Shown in pieces: positions 1 through 7,214 of a DNA stretch of 18,374 bases. The translations under genes were made by a program, and so were the position numbers. Source of the DNA: UBA11855 sp964591705. GTDB taxonomy: Archaea; Thermoproteota; Bathyarchaeia; Bathyarchaeales; Bathycorpusculaceae. The stretch is from positions 1 through 18,374 of the forward strand of contig CAZQCX010000034.1 in NCBI GenBank assembly GCA_964591705.1, written 5' to 3'. Each line of letters opens with the position of its first letter. Within the stretch, counting starts at the first letter, position 1. The notes beneath the pieces are model-generated. The model was not told the DNA's origin. It saw only the letters and a program-made list of their open reading frames with translations, and did no database searches.

Positions 1-363
1 GAACAGGAAACAGAACCAACAGTCGAAAACCCCCCCGGATACGTAGCAGAAACAATGCCAGAAACCACTACAGAAGACACATTGCCTGAGACAAAAACTG
101 AGGCCCCAATCCTAGAAACCGACGACGCAACCCTGGACGAAACCATAGAAATAGCCATACCTGAAACACCAGAAATAGTAGAATCACTCACGCCAGAACT
201 GCTAGAAACAGCTGAGGAGACAATACACGAGGCCCACCCTACAATAGCGCCCAAAGAGGCGCAGCCAGAAGCGGCCGTCGATACCATCGTGGATCAGCAA
301 AGCGACGAAGATACGCAGCACGAAGCCGAAGTTTCTCCAGAGGAGAACTCTGAGAAAGCCTAA
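1..363 (+). CDS. C-terminal acidic tail of a protein truncated by the window edge
   Basis: The reading frame is open from base 1 to the TAA at 361-363 (120 residues) and has no start codon that looks genuine, so it is most likely the 3' end of a longer gene. The visible part is low complexity. It is dominated by Glu, Thr, Pro, Ala and Asp, with irregular repeats of the form PET/PEL/LET, and it lacks aromatic clusters and hydrophobic segments. It would be strongly acidic and probably disordered. Such tails occur on archaeal surface, ribosome-associated and chaperone-type proteins, but nothing here identifies the folded part. The first ATG in frame is at 55; a stand-alone 102-residue protein from there is possible but less likely. 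A T-rich run follows the stop codon. Confidence 0.6.
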   Translation, partial: EQETEPTVENPPGYVAETMPETTTEDTLPETKTEAPILETDDATLDETIEIAIPETPEIVESLTPELLETAEETIHEAHPTIAPKEAQPEAAVDTIVDQQSDEDTQHEAEVSPEENSEKA

Positions 364-372
364 ACAAATCTC

Positions 373-386
373 TATTTTTCTTTTTC
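373..386 (+). terminator. T-rich archaeal-type terminator
   Basis: A pyrimidine run (ATTTTTCTTTTTC) starts about 10 bases after the stop of the truncated acidic gene and has no strong preceding stem. Archaeal RNA polymerase terminates at such U-runs, so this is a plausible end for the upstream transcript. It also lies between two genes whose 3' ends face each other. Confidence 0.4.
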
Positions 387-472
387 AGAGTTCAATAGCG
401 GAGCCTCTGCCAATCTCGCCACTGCAAACGCAAAACACGAACTAATAGACAAACCCAACTAACCATTAAACA

Positions 473-1234
473 TCAAACTTCCTTCTCAAGCAAAGACCTC
501 AAAAGCCTAATCGCTGACCAAGCCGCCAGCGCACTAGTCCTTGGATTATCAGGATGCGGGTCATTCGCAAACCGCAGAAAAATCTCACCCGACCTCCACT
601 TCACAAAAATCTCATGAGTATTCCGCTCGACCGCAGGATCAGAAAAAACCTGCACCTTGACTTCTACAGGTTTAACCGTGAAAGCCAGAGTGGCAGCCAC
701 ATTCATCTCCCTGGGAAAACGTAATGCAGCTTCCGCAGCGCTTCCCTCAAACACCAATTCTGCCTTCTCGTTTCCTCTCTCCAGAGCCCGAGGGTTCTTC
801 CGAGAAGTCAAAACCACCTCATCGATACCAGCCAAAGCAGCAGTGGACAAAACGTCTAAACCACCGATAGCGCCCGAAGGCACATGCACTCGCTTTCCTT
901 GGGGTGGCAACAATAGCAATGCTCCACTACTCATAACAACAACGTCAATGCCGCATCCAACGATATGTGGAACCAAATCTTTCGCAGCTTGCTGAGAAGC
1001 CGCCTCAACGATAACCACTGGTTCAGCAGAAAGCATCTCTTCGACGCTGTCCACAACCAAAGCAGGAAAACTCACGCTCTTCCGCAATTTCTGAGCTTTC
1101 CCACTCTCTGAATCATAAAGCAGAAGCTCGTCGCAAACCACCAACCTTTTCTCAAAAGCATGCGCTATCAGAGAGCCAATTGCCCCACAACCAATTAAAC
1201 CCACCCTTGTCTTAGCATTTCCCAACATCTTCAC
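473..1234 (-). CDS. nadX: L-aspartate dehydrogenase (NadX family)
   Basis: This enzyme oxidises L-aspartate to iminoaspartate with NAD(P), the first step of quinolinate and NAD synthesis in many archaea. The 253 residues match the family length. Residues 11-27 form a Rossmann nucleotide-binding loop (GLIGCGAIG). The family signatures HVPSGAIGGLD (about 117-127), FPREMNVAATLAF (about 173-185), NTHEIF (about 205-210, with the conserved His) and NPRTSALAAWSAI near the C-terminus are all visible. The GTG at 1234 overlaps the valS stop as GTGA, implying translational coupling. An in-frame ATG two codons later (1228) follows a GGTGA that is only 2 bases away, too close for a normal ribosome-binding site, so the GTG is kept. 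No nadA or nadC is in view, so the pairing with valS is by position only. Confidence 0.9.
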   Translation of the reverse strand: MKMLGNAKTRVGLIGCGAIGSLIAHAFEKRLVVCDELLLYDSESGKAQKLRKSVSFPALVVDSVEEMLSAEPVVIVEAASQQAAKDLVPHIVGCGIDVVVMSSGALLLLPPQGKRVHVPSGAIGGLDVLSTAALAGIDEVVLTSRKNPRALERGNEKAELVFEGSAAEAALRFPREMNVAATLAFTVKPVEVKVQVFSDPAVERNTHEIFVKWRSGEIFLRFANDPHPDNPRTSALAAWSAIRLLRSLLEKEV

Positions 1235-3696
1235 CGATAATACTCAGCAACAAAGCAAACGTCTACAAATTGACTAACAGCTCTACCGCTCCCTTCACAG
1301 GCAAGAACCTCGATTTTCTCAGCCTTACAAGCCCCAGCAATATCCGGACTGCCCTCTATCAACGCGTCAACCTTCTCTCTGTCAACTGCATTGATCGTCA
1401 ACTTCCTAATCTGAGTGTTCAGAGGCAAATGCCGTTCAGCCTTCTCACGCCTGACCTCCGAGATAACAGCAATAACGAGATCACCACGACTCTCCGCTTT
1501 TCCATCAACAAACTCATCAAGCACGGGCCAACAGGAAAGCTGCAGACTCTTAAAACCAGCCTTCTCAGCGAACAGTACCTGATAAATCTCCTCTGTTACG
1601 TGCGGAGTAACAGGCGCTAACAACTGCAAAATCCGAAAGAGCGCCTCAAGAAGCGCATACTGAGCTGCCCCCCTCCCACCCTCGCCATACTTCTCCGGCC
1701 TGTAAAGCCTATCTTTGACAGCTTCCACATAACAATCGCAGAAAACATGCCACGTGAAATTGCGTATCTCCTCAACAGCAACGTTAAACTGACACCTTTC
1801 CATTGCCTCCGTAACAGTCTTCGCAAGCCCAGCTGTCTTACTCAACAACCACTTGTCCAAAAGCTGAAGCTCAAAACTTGAACTTTCACCATGCCTTCCA
1901 TTAACCAAGAGCTTGCCAGCAAAACCTGAAACATTCCATAACTTCACAAGAAAACGTCTGCCATACTCCACATCAGGCCAACGGAAAGGTATGTCCGAGC
2001 CTGTCGCCCCGCCCCCAGCTGCCCATTGACGTGCAGCATCGGTCCCGTATTTGAAAAGAACCTCAGGCGCAGCAACGTAATTCTTCAAGGACTTGCTCAT
2101 CTTTCTTCCATCCGAGCCTAAAACCATGCCATTAATTAGACAACTCTTGTAAGGAGTCTCACCAAACAACGCAAGATGCCTAACCATCAAGTAGTAAGCC
2201 CAAGTCCTAATAATGTCAATACCAGAAGGGTGTACATCAGCGGGAAACAGTCTCCTCCAGTCCTGTCTATCTGGCCAACCCGCATGAACCGCGCATGTTA
2301 TGGACGAATCCATCCAAGTATCAAACACGTCTCTTTCAGGCGTAAACTCCTTTCCGCCGCATTTCAAGCACTGACACCCCTGCGGGTTCTCGAGCTTCGG
2401 GTCAATTGGCACCCACTCCTCTCTCGCAAGCAGCATCTCGCCACAATTCACGCAGTACCACACAGGAATAGGCGTACCAAACACCCGTTGTCTGCTTATC
2501 ACCCAATCCCAATCAAGAGATCTAGCCCAATCAACCAAACGCGTCTTCATATATTCAGGATACCAAACTACCTTATCGGCAGTCTTCTCCACCTCTGCAG
2601 TCAACGCCATGGTTTTCATGAACCACTGTTTACGTTCAAGAATTTCGACGTGAGTCTTGCAACGATCGCAAACCCCTACCTCTTGGACAAGCTGCTCAGC
2701 TCTTTCCAATAGTCCAGCCGAGCTCAGGTCATGCACAACCGCTTCTCGAGCTTTGTTGATTGAGAGCCCTGTGTACTTGCCACCAACATCGCTAATTCGA
2801 CCGTGCTCTGTCAACAACGAAATCACTGGAAGCTTGTGCCTCATCACAGTCTTAACGTCTTCCTTATCACCGTAAGTGCAGACCATCATTGAGCCTGTTC
2901 CAAACGCTGGGTCTACACCCCCATCTTGTATAATCGTAACATAGCGACTGACAAGAGGAACCTCAATCTTCATGCCAACAAACTTGCGGAACCGTGCGTC
3001 CGCTGGATTGACAGCGACAGCAACACAAGCAGGAATGAATTCAGGACGCGAGGTCGCAATAAGCAAGTGTTCGCTGCTGTTCTCTATTGGAAACCTAATG
3101 TAGTAGAGCGCTCCTTGACGCCTTTCATAATCAACTTCTGCATCAGCAATAGCGGTTTCGCATCGAGGGCACCAATTTACTGGATGCGTTCCCTGATACA
3201 TGAACCCTGTTCTGTGAAGAAGGATGAAGCTCAACTGTGTCCTCCTCCAATAATCCGGGCTCATGGTACGGTACTCCGTAGTCCAATCCACACTGCACCC
3301 CAATCGCACAACCCCTTCCTTCATTACTGCTATGTATTTCTCAACAGTCTCTTCACACCATTTGCGGAACTGCTCTGGAGGAACCTCACGTTTCCTGAAA
3401 CCGCGCTGTTTCTCAACCTGAACTTCGATGCTCAGACCATGGCAGTCCCAGCCCTGCGGAAAAAGCACATTGTAACCTCGCATGCGCTTGTATCTGGCGA
3501 CCATGTCGAAGTAGGTCCAGTTCAGAACGTTGCCCATGTGAAAGTCGCCAGAAGGATAAGGCGGTGGCGTGTCAATCGTGAAAACTGGACGTGTTCTATC
3601 AGCCCAATCAAAGCGGTATATGCCCATTTCTTCCCATTTCTGCTGCCACTTGCGTTCAATCTCAAGAAAGTTGCATTCCTTGGGCAAAGCCAGCAT
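1231..3696 (-). CDS. valS: Valyl-tRNA synthetase
   Basis: This class Ia aminoacyl-tRNA synthetase charges tRNA-Val in the cytoplasm. The 821 residues show the HIGH-type motif HMGN at 53-56 in PYPSGDFHMGN, and KMSKS at 532-536. The inserted editing (CP1) domain lies at roughly 200-350, with TSRPE and YGDKEDV. Cys pairs that may bind zinc are CPRC (176-179), CDRC (343-346), CVNC (415-418) and CLKC (443-446). DWDWVISRQRVFGTPIPVWYC and GIDIIRTWAYY are typical of ValRS, and an anticodon-binding helical domain follows from about residue 605. IleRS is less likely because the protein is short and the motif context is ValRS-like. The ATG at 3696 follows a GAAGG sequence. The 3' end overlaps nadX by 4 bases. 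Confidence 0.95.
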   Translation of the reverse strand: MLALPKECNFLEIERKWQQKWEEMGIYRFDWADRTRPVFTIDTPPPYPSGDFHMGNVLNWTYFDMVARYKRMRGYNVLFPQGWDCHGLSIEVQVEKQRGFRKREVPPEQFRKWCEETVEKYIAVMKEGVVRLGCSVDWTTEYRTMSPDYWRRTQLSFILLHRTGFMYQGTHPVNWCPRCETAIADAEVDYERRQGALYYIRFPIENSSEHLLIATSRPEFIPACVAVAVNPADARFRKFVGMKIEVPLVSRYVTIIQDGGVDPAFGTGSMMVCTYGDKEDVKTVMRHKLPVISLLTEHGRISDVGGKYTGLSINKAREAVVHDLSSAGLLERAEQLVQEVGVCDRCKTHVEILERKQWFMKTMALTAEVEKTADKVVWYPEYMKTRLVDWARSLDWDWVISRQRVFGTPIPVWYCVNCGEMLLAREEWVPIDPKLENPQGCQCLKCGGKEFTPERDVFDTWMDSSITCAVHAGWPDRQDWRRLFPADVHPSGIDIIRTWAYYLMVRHLALFGETPYKSCLINGMVLGSDGRKMSKSLKNYVAAPEVLFKYGTDAARQWAAGGGATGSDIPFRWPDVEYGRRFLVKLWNVSGFAGKLLVNGRHGESSSFELQLLDKWLLSKTAGLAKTVTEAMERCQFNVAVEEIRNFTWHVFCDCYVEAVKDRLYRPEKYGEGGRGAAQYALLEALFRILQLLAPVTPHVTEEIYQVLFAEKAGFKSLQLSCWPVLDEFVDGKAESRGDLVIAVISEVRREKAERHLPLNTQIRKLTINAVDREKVDALIEGSPDIAGACKAEKIEVLACEGSGRAVSQFVDVCFVAEYYR

Positions 3697-3732
3697 TCTG
3701 TAACATCCTTCGCAAAGCGTGACTCTTAGGAA

Positions 3733-3745
3733 AATTAATATACGA
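3733..3745. promoter_or_regulatory. Shared A/T-rich promoter element between valS and the TPP-riboswitch operon
   Basis: The stretch AATTAATATAC reads as an archaeal TATA box on both strands. On the plus strand a start about 25 bases downstream would fall near 3763, just before the TPP aptamer. On the minus strand it would fall near 3713, giving a leader of about 17 bases for valS. The distances fit both genes. Whether one element serves both directions cannot be told from sequence. Confidence 0.45.
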
Positions 3746-3768
3746 CTAAATAACAGTATCTCCCAAAG

Positions 3769-3868
3769 GGTTATTGGGGAGCTGGGAACTCGTGACCCGG
3801 CTGAGAGGATGGCTGAATGCTATCGACCCTTAAGACCTGACCCAGATAATGCTGGCGGAGGGAAAACA
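3769..3868 (+). promoter_or_regulatory. TPP (THI-box) riboswitch
   Basis: The conserved thiamine pyrophosphate aptamer is recognisable by its invariant blocks in order. GGGGAGC is at 3776-3782. A P3 stem pairs CTGGG (3782-3786) with CCCGG (3796-3800). CTGAGA is at 3801-3806. GACC..GACCTGA ends at 3840. A P5 hairpin pairs CCAG (3842-3845) with CTGG (3852-3855) around ATAATG. GCGGAGGGAA closes the aptamer. The gene that follows is a thiamine transporter S component, which independently supports the call. GGAGG at 3857-3861 sits inside the conserved 3' block, 11 bases before the ATG at 3873, so ligand binding probably blocks translation initiation. The outer boundary (P1) is approximate. Confidence 0.93.
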
Positions 3869-3872
3869 AAGA

Positions 3873-4406
3873 ATGAACCAACTAACCGGAAAACCTTTAT
3901 TCTCGGCAAAAATACTGGCAGAAGTAATCGTGCTTGTTGCACTTGCAGTTGCATTGAGCCTCATAAGTCACAGCTTCTTCAGAATGCCTCAAGGCGGATC
4001 AATCAACCTTGGAATGGTCCCCCTCTTCTGGCTCGCATTTAGAAGAGGATGGAAGATAGGCGTTTTTGGGGGCGCGGTGTTCGGAATTGCCGACCTTGCA
4101 ATCGAGCCTTTTGTCGTACATCCTTTACAGTTCATCTTAGACTATCCCTTGGCTTTCGCGATCCTTGGAATTGCAGGAAAGTTCCAGAAATATCCAGTGA
4201 TCGGTGTAGTCGTTGGTGGTATGGGACGTTTCATTAGCCACTTCATTTCAGGAATAGTCTATTTTGCAGACTATGCACCGCCAGACATGAACCCTGCGGT
4301 GTATTCGGCTATTTACAACGGAACTTACCTCATTCCCAGCATCATAATATGTGCTATCGTAATCGGCGTTCTGCAAAAAAGTAAGGGACTCAGCATTTAT
4401 CTGTGA
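3873..4406 (+). CDS. thiT: ECF transporter S component, thiamine-specific (ThiT-like)
   Basis: This is a membrane substrate-binding subunit of an energy-coupling-factor vitamin transporter, very likely for thiamine. The 177-residue product has about five to six hydrophobic segments. It carries the ThiT/YuaJ-like features SINLGMVPLFWLAFRRGWK (about 43-61), a small-residue helix GVFGGAVFGIADL, and ILDYPLAFAILGIAGKF (about 88-104). The TPP riboswitch directly upstream supports the substrate. An in-frame ATG at 3849 lies inside the aptamer core and is rejected; the ATG at 3873 has GGAGG at 3857-3861. No ATPase (EcfA) or T component is nearby, so a shared module must be encoded elsewhere. The stop overlaps the next gene as GTGA. 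Confidence 0.85.
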   Translation: MNQLTGKPLFSAKILAEVIVLVALAVALSLISHSFFRMPQGGSINLGMVPLFWLAFRRGWKIGVFGGAVFGIADLAIEPFVVHPLQFILDYPLAFAILGIAGKFQKYPVIGVVVGGMGRFISHFISGIVYFADYAPPDMNPAVYSAIYNGTYLIPSIIICAIVIGVLQKSKGLSIYL

Positions 4407-5422
4407 GGCAACTCCATAACTTGGGAAAACTCGCGGTCCAAGAGTTGAAGAAACTCCTAAGGTGCATAAAAAAAGACGCACGAGTCATCGTTCCCCCAAT
4501 GATAGGCTACGACGCAGGAGTACACCAAGTAGGAGACAGATATCTCGTCGTTAGTACTGATCCCTGTACAGGAGTTCCCGAGGAATGGCTAGGTTGGCTA
4601 CTCATCCACTATGCTGCTTCCGATGTGGCGCTTTTTGGAGCCACACCTGAATTCTGCACAATCAATCTGCTTGGTCCCCCCTCGACCAAGCCCTATGTTT
4701 TCCAGAGACTAATGAAGGAAATTTGTGATGCTGCTGAAGAGCTGAACATGACAATTGTTAGAGGGCACACAGGAACCTATCAGGGAATAACCTCAATCAT
4801 AGGGGTGTGTACTGCCTATGGAATGCTCCAAAAAGAGAAACTAATCACTCCTGGAGGCGCCAAACCCGGAGACTTGATCTACTGCACAAAATCTGTGGGG
4901 TTAGAGACACTCATAAACTTCTCTTTTGTTCATAGGGCTCTCTCTTGCAGACTTCTGGGTGCAGCGACAGCGGAAAAGCTGGCTTCATTAGTAAAGATGG
5001 AAAGCTGCGTAGAAGAAGCACTCAGACTCTCCAAAATAGACGGAGTGCATGCTATGCATGATGCGACCGAAGGCGGATTAACGTCTGCTCTCAACGAGAT
5101 GGCCGAAGCGTCAAGGCGAGGGTTCAAAATAGAGTTTGAGAAGCTTCCGATAAGTTCAGAGATGAAGATTTTAGTGGAACACTTTCGCCTCTCTGAGGAT
5201 CAAGTACTGTCCATGTCTTCAACAGGCACTCTGATCGCAGCTATAGACCCACGGGAGGCAAGCAAGGCCGAAGCCATCCTTCACATGATTGGCGTGCCCT
5301 TCAGTTTGATAGGTGCCTTCACGAAAAGGAGAGGCTGCGAGATCGTCAAGGATGGGGTTAACAAGGCTTTTCCGAAAGTTGCAGACGATCCCTACGAAAG
5401 GATTCTCTCTGGGAAAGTGTAG
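4403..5422 (+). CDS. AIR synthase-related protein (PurM/HypE/ThiL/SelD superfamily); possible thiamine-pathway kinase
   Basis: This is an ATP-binding protein of the PurM superfamily. Visible marks are the N-terminal GKL...MIGYDAG segment with D37, VVSTDPCTG (49-57, the metal/nucleotide loop region), RGHTGTYQG (120-128, matching the GG[DE]T-like loop) and HDATEGGL (219-226, the AIRS C-domain motif, as HD.TRGG in HypE). The C-terminal Cys motif of true HypE is absent. The gene is translationally coupled to thiT under a TPP riboswitch, so a role in thiamine or thiamine-phosphate phosphorylation is attractive, but the sequence looks at least as HypE-like as ThiL-like. GTG at 4403 overlaps the thiT stop; TTG at 4421, just before GKL, is an alternative start. 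The last 31 bases overlap the convergent fdhD 3' end. Confidence 0.75.
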   Translation: MRQLHNLGKLAVQELKKLLRCIKKDARVIVPPMIGYDAGVHQVGDRYLVVSTDPCTGVPEEWLGWLLIHYAASDVALFGATPEFCTINLLGPPSTKPYVFQRLMKEICDAAEELNMTIVRGHTGTYQGITSIIGVCTAYGMLQKEKLITPGGAKPGDLIYCTKSVGLETLINFSFVHRALSCRLLGAATAEKLASLVKMESCVEEALRLSKIDGVHAMHDATEGGLTSALNEMAEASRRGFKIEFEKLPISSEMKILVEHFRLSEDQVLSMSSTGTLIAAIDPREASKAEAILHMIGVPFSLIGAFTKRRGCEIVKDGVNKAFPKVADDPYERILSGKV

Positions 5423-6195
5423 ATGTTCATGCGTTTTCCACGAACGAATCCAGCTAAGGTGAGATTAGCTTGTTTAGCCGTTTCGATGCCTGAGGATAGG
5501 GCGGAAGCCAGAGAAGCTGCTATGGGCAGTCCAACTTGTGCTGTTTTGAAGACCACATCGCCCGACAATCTGCCGCTTGATGCCAAGAAGCACTGATCAA
5601 AAACAGTGTTGTTCAAAGCTGCAATACCGATTGCCTTGTCAACCGCGTTGTGTCTGCCCACGTCTTCAGCCAGCGCTATGATAGAACCGTCACTATTGCA
5701 GATTGCTGCAGCATGTACTCCGCCTGTTTTTCTGAAGAGTTCAGCTTTAAAGTTGAGTTGGCTAACCGAGTTGAAAACAACCTCAGCTCTGACAGTTAGC
5801 CTAGAAACCACTTTGCTAGGGTGTCTCTTGTACTGGTACGGAGAGCCGCCCCCACAGGCAGAAGTAACTATCCGCGTATGCAGTCTGGAAAGCCTTATTC
5901 TGTCTTCCACTTTCAAGTCAGTTTTCACCGTGACATGGCAAGCATCTTCAGATTCTTTCAAGTAGATCCCATCGATTTCACTTGTCGATTTGAGGACTCC
6001 CTCTGAAAGCAAGTGCCCTATGGCCATCTCTTTTAGGCTTAGGGGTGAGCAGAGGATTGTTGCCCAATATGTGTTGTTGACAAAAAGGTGTAGTGGCTTC
6101 TCTTCTGCCACTACATCGGTTTGCTTCTTGGTTTTTCCTGTTGATAGATCAATTTTCAGAATTTCAACGTTGTACATGGCACTTCCCATATCCAC
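5392..6195 (-). CDS. fdhD: Formate dehydrogenase accessory sulfurtransferase FdhD
   Basis: FdhD passes sulfur from a cysteine desulfurase to the molybdopterin (Mo/W-bisMGD) cofactor, which activates formate dehydrogenases. The 267 residues show the family pattern: TGGVHAAAI (157-165), EDVGRHNAVDK (177-187), SSGRLSGDVVFKTA, and a C-terminal LAGFVRGKRMNIYT. The sulfur-carrying loop reads SACGGGS with one Cys (C114), where the E. coli protein has CGVCG; the first, essential Cys is kept. The GTG at 6195 shares its first base with the TAG of the upstream ligase gene, indicating co-transcription. ATG codons at 6189 and 6177 (before YNVEIL) are alternatives. No formate dehydrogenase or formylmethanofuran dehydrogenase gene is in the window. 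Confidence 0.92.
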   Translation of the reverse strand: MDMGSAMYNVEILKIDLSTGKTKKQTDVVAEEKPLHLFVNNTYWATILCSPLSLKEMAIGHLLSEGVLKSTSEIDGIYLKESEDACHVTVKTDLKVEDRIRLSRLHTRIVTSACGGGSPYQYKRHPSKVVSRLTVRAEVVFNSVSQLNFKAELFRKTGGVHAAAICNSDGSIIALAEDVGRHNAVDKAIGIAALNNTVFDQCFLASSGRLSGDVVFKTAQVGLPIAASLASALSSGIETAKQANLTLAGFVRGKRMNIYTFPERILS

Positions 6196-7091
6196 TATTT
6201 CCTTATTTCAGACAGAACATAATTCACGATTTCTTCGGCTATGTTGACTTTTGTTACCGCTTGTAAGCCTTTCCAGCCTGGCTGACTGTTGACGTCTACG
6301 ATTTTAGGGCCCTCTGGCCCCTCAAGTATGTCTACACCTGAGACTCTGGCGCAAACTGCCTTTGTAGCTCTTACTGCCAAGTCTTCAAATTCCTTGCTGA
6401 GTGTAATGGGTGTTGGTCTGGCTCCGCGACTGTAGTTTGTTTTCCATCCATCCGCGACGCGTCTCATCGCAGCAATCACTCGGTCATTGACAACGAATGC
6501 ACGTATGTCTGATGTCCCATGGGGTACAAACTCTTGAATATAGATTACGCCATGATGGAACGTTATTGCCTTGAATATTGTGTCAGCTATGTCTGCGTCT
6601 ACAACTCTTGTGGCTCCCATGCCTCTGGAGCCGAAAATTGGTTTGACCACAACATCCCTGCCCAGCTCATTGAAGGCTTTCAATGCTTCAGCAACGCTCT
6701 CAGTTGCTACTGTTCGGGGCACGGGAACGCCTGCATCTTCGAGAACTGCAAGTATGTCGTATTTGTCAACGCAGTGCTCAATAGCCGTGGGTGGGTTAAC
6801 CATGAAAAATCCTAGGCGTTCAAGTTTGTGTAGCATGTCCATTCTAAACACAAGCTCCTCGAGGGACCCACGTCCGATCGGTCTGATTATCAGTGCATCT
6901 AGATCATCAGGCAAGTTCACCTCTTTTCTTGAGGTGGTTTCTTGAACCCTGAAAAAGGGTTTGTGTGCGAGTCTTGCCACCAGTTTTGGGAAGGTGAAGC
7001 AAGCATAAGGGATTCCTCTTTTTTGTAGCGCCTCTCTAACTTGGGTGCTGCTCCATGCCTCCATGTTCCTTGTTGCTATGCCAATCTTCAA
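6195..7091 (-). CDS. RimK-family ATP-grasp glutamate ligase (MptN/CofF-like)
   Basis: This is an ATP-grasp ligase related to RimK. Archaeal members add glutamate to tetrahydromethanopterin (MptN), coenzyme F420 (CofF) or LysW-type carriers (LysX). The N-terminal LKIGIATRN strand is followed by the ATP-binding lysines (CVDKYD, VVVKPI), the Gly-rich loop FGSRGMG, the adenine-contact YIQEFVP, DIRAFVV, and the metal-binding C-terminal VDVNSQPGWKGLQ. The substrate cannot be fixed from sequence. Position next to fdhD hints at C1-carrier metabolism (MptN). I place the start at TTG 7091, directly before KIGIAT and after AGGAAAG; an upstream in-frame TTG at 7124 would add 11 polar residues unlike the family. 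A TATA-like TTTAAG lies at about 7144-7151. Confidence 0.82.
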   Translation of the reverse strand: MKIGIATRNMEAWSSTQVREALQKRGIPYACFTFPKLVARLAHKPFFRVQETTSRKEVNLPDDLDALIIRPIGRGSLEELVFRMDMLHKLERLGFFMVNPPTAIEHCVDKYDILAVLEDAGVPVPRTVATESVAEALKAFNELGRDVVVKPIFGSRGMGATRVVDADIADTIFKAITFHHGVIYIQEFVPHGTSDIRAFVVNDRVIAAMRRVADGWKTNYSRGARPTPITLSKEFEDLAVRATKAVCARVSGVDILEGPEGPKIVDVNSQPGWKGLQAVTKVNIAEEIVNYVLSEIRK

Positions 7092-7143
7092 CCTGCATCT
7101 TTCCTGTCTGTAATAAGTCTGCAAAAATGCTGATGAATTAGGC

Positions 7144-7151
7144 TCTTAAAG
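7144..7151 (-). promoter_or_regulatory. Candidate TATA box for the ligase-fdhD pair
   Basis: On the minus strand the sequence GCTTTAAGAG lies about 55 bases before the TTG start at 7091. A start site about 25 bases downstream, near 7120, would leave a leader of about 30 bases holding the AGGAAAG ribosome-binding site. Confidence 0.3.
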
Positions 7152-7180
7152 CTTCTGTGGTTGAAGATGAAAGTTATTTC

Positions 7181-7202
7181 CGAAACAGAAACAAAAAAAG
7201 GG
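7181..7202 (-). terminator. T-rich terminator after the beta-propeller gene
   Basis: Read on the minus strand, CCCC is followed by seven T and further T-rich sequence (TTTGTTTCTGTTTC). It begins about 13 bases after the TAA of the beta-propeller gene. This is a good archaeal intrinsic termination signal and separates it from the ligase-fdhD unit. Confidence 0.5.
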
Positions 7203-7214
7203 GTGACATTATGT

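Noticed and set aside
2926..3729. Open frame of 267 codons on the plus strand
   Set aside because: It is antisense to the well-supported valS and has no family features; long antisense frames are common opposite conserved genes.
3849..3872. Upstream in-frame ATG for the thiT-like gene
   Set aside because: It lies in the invariant core of the TPP aptamer (ATAATGCTGG); the ATG at 3873 has the ribosome-binding site and a family-like N-terminus.
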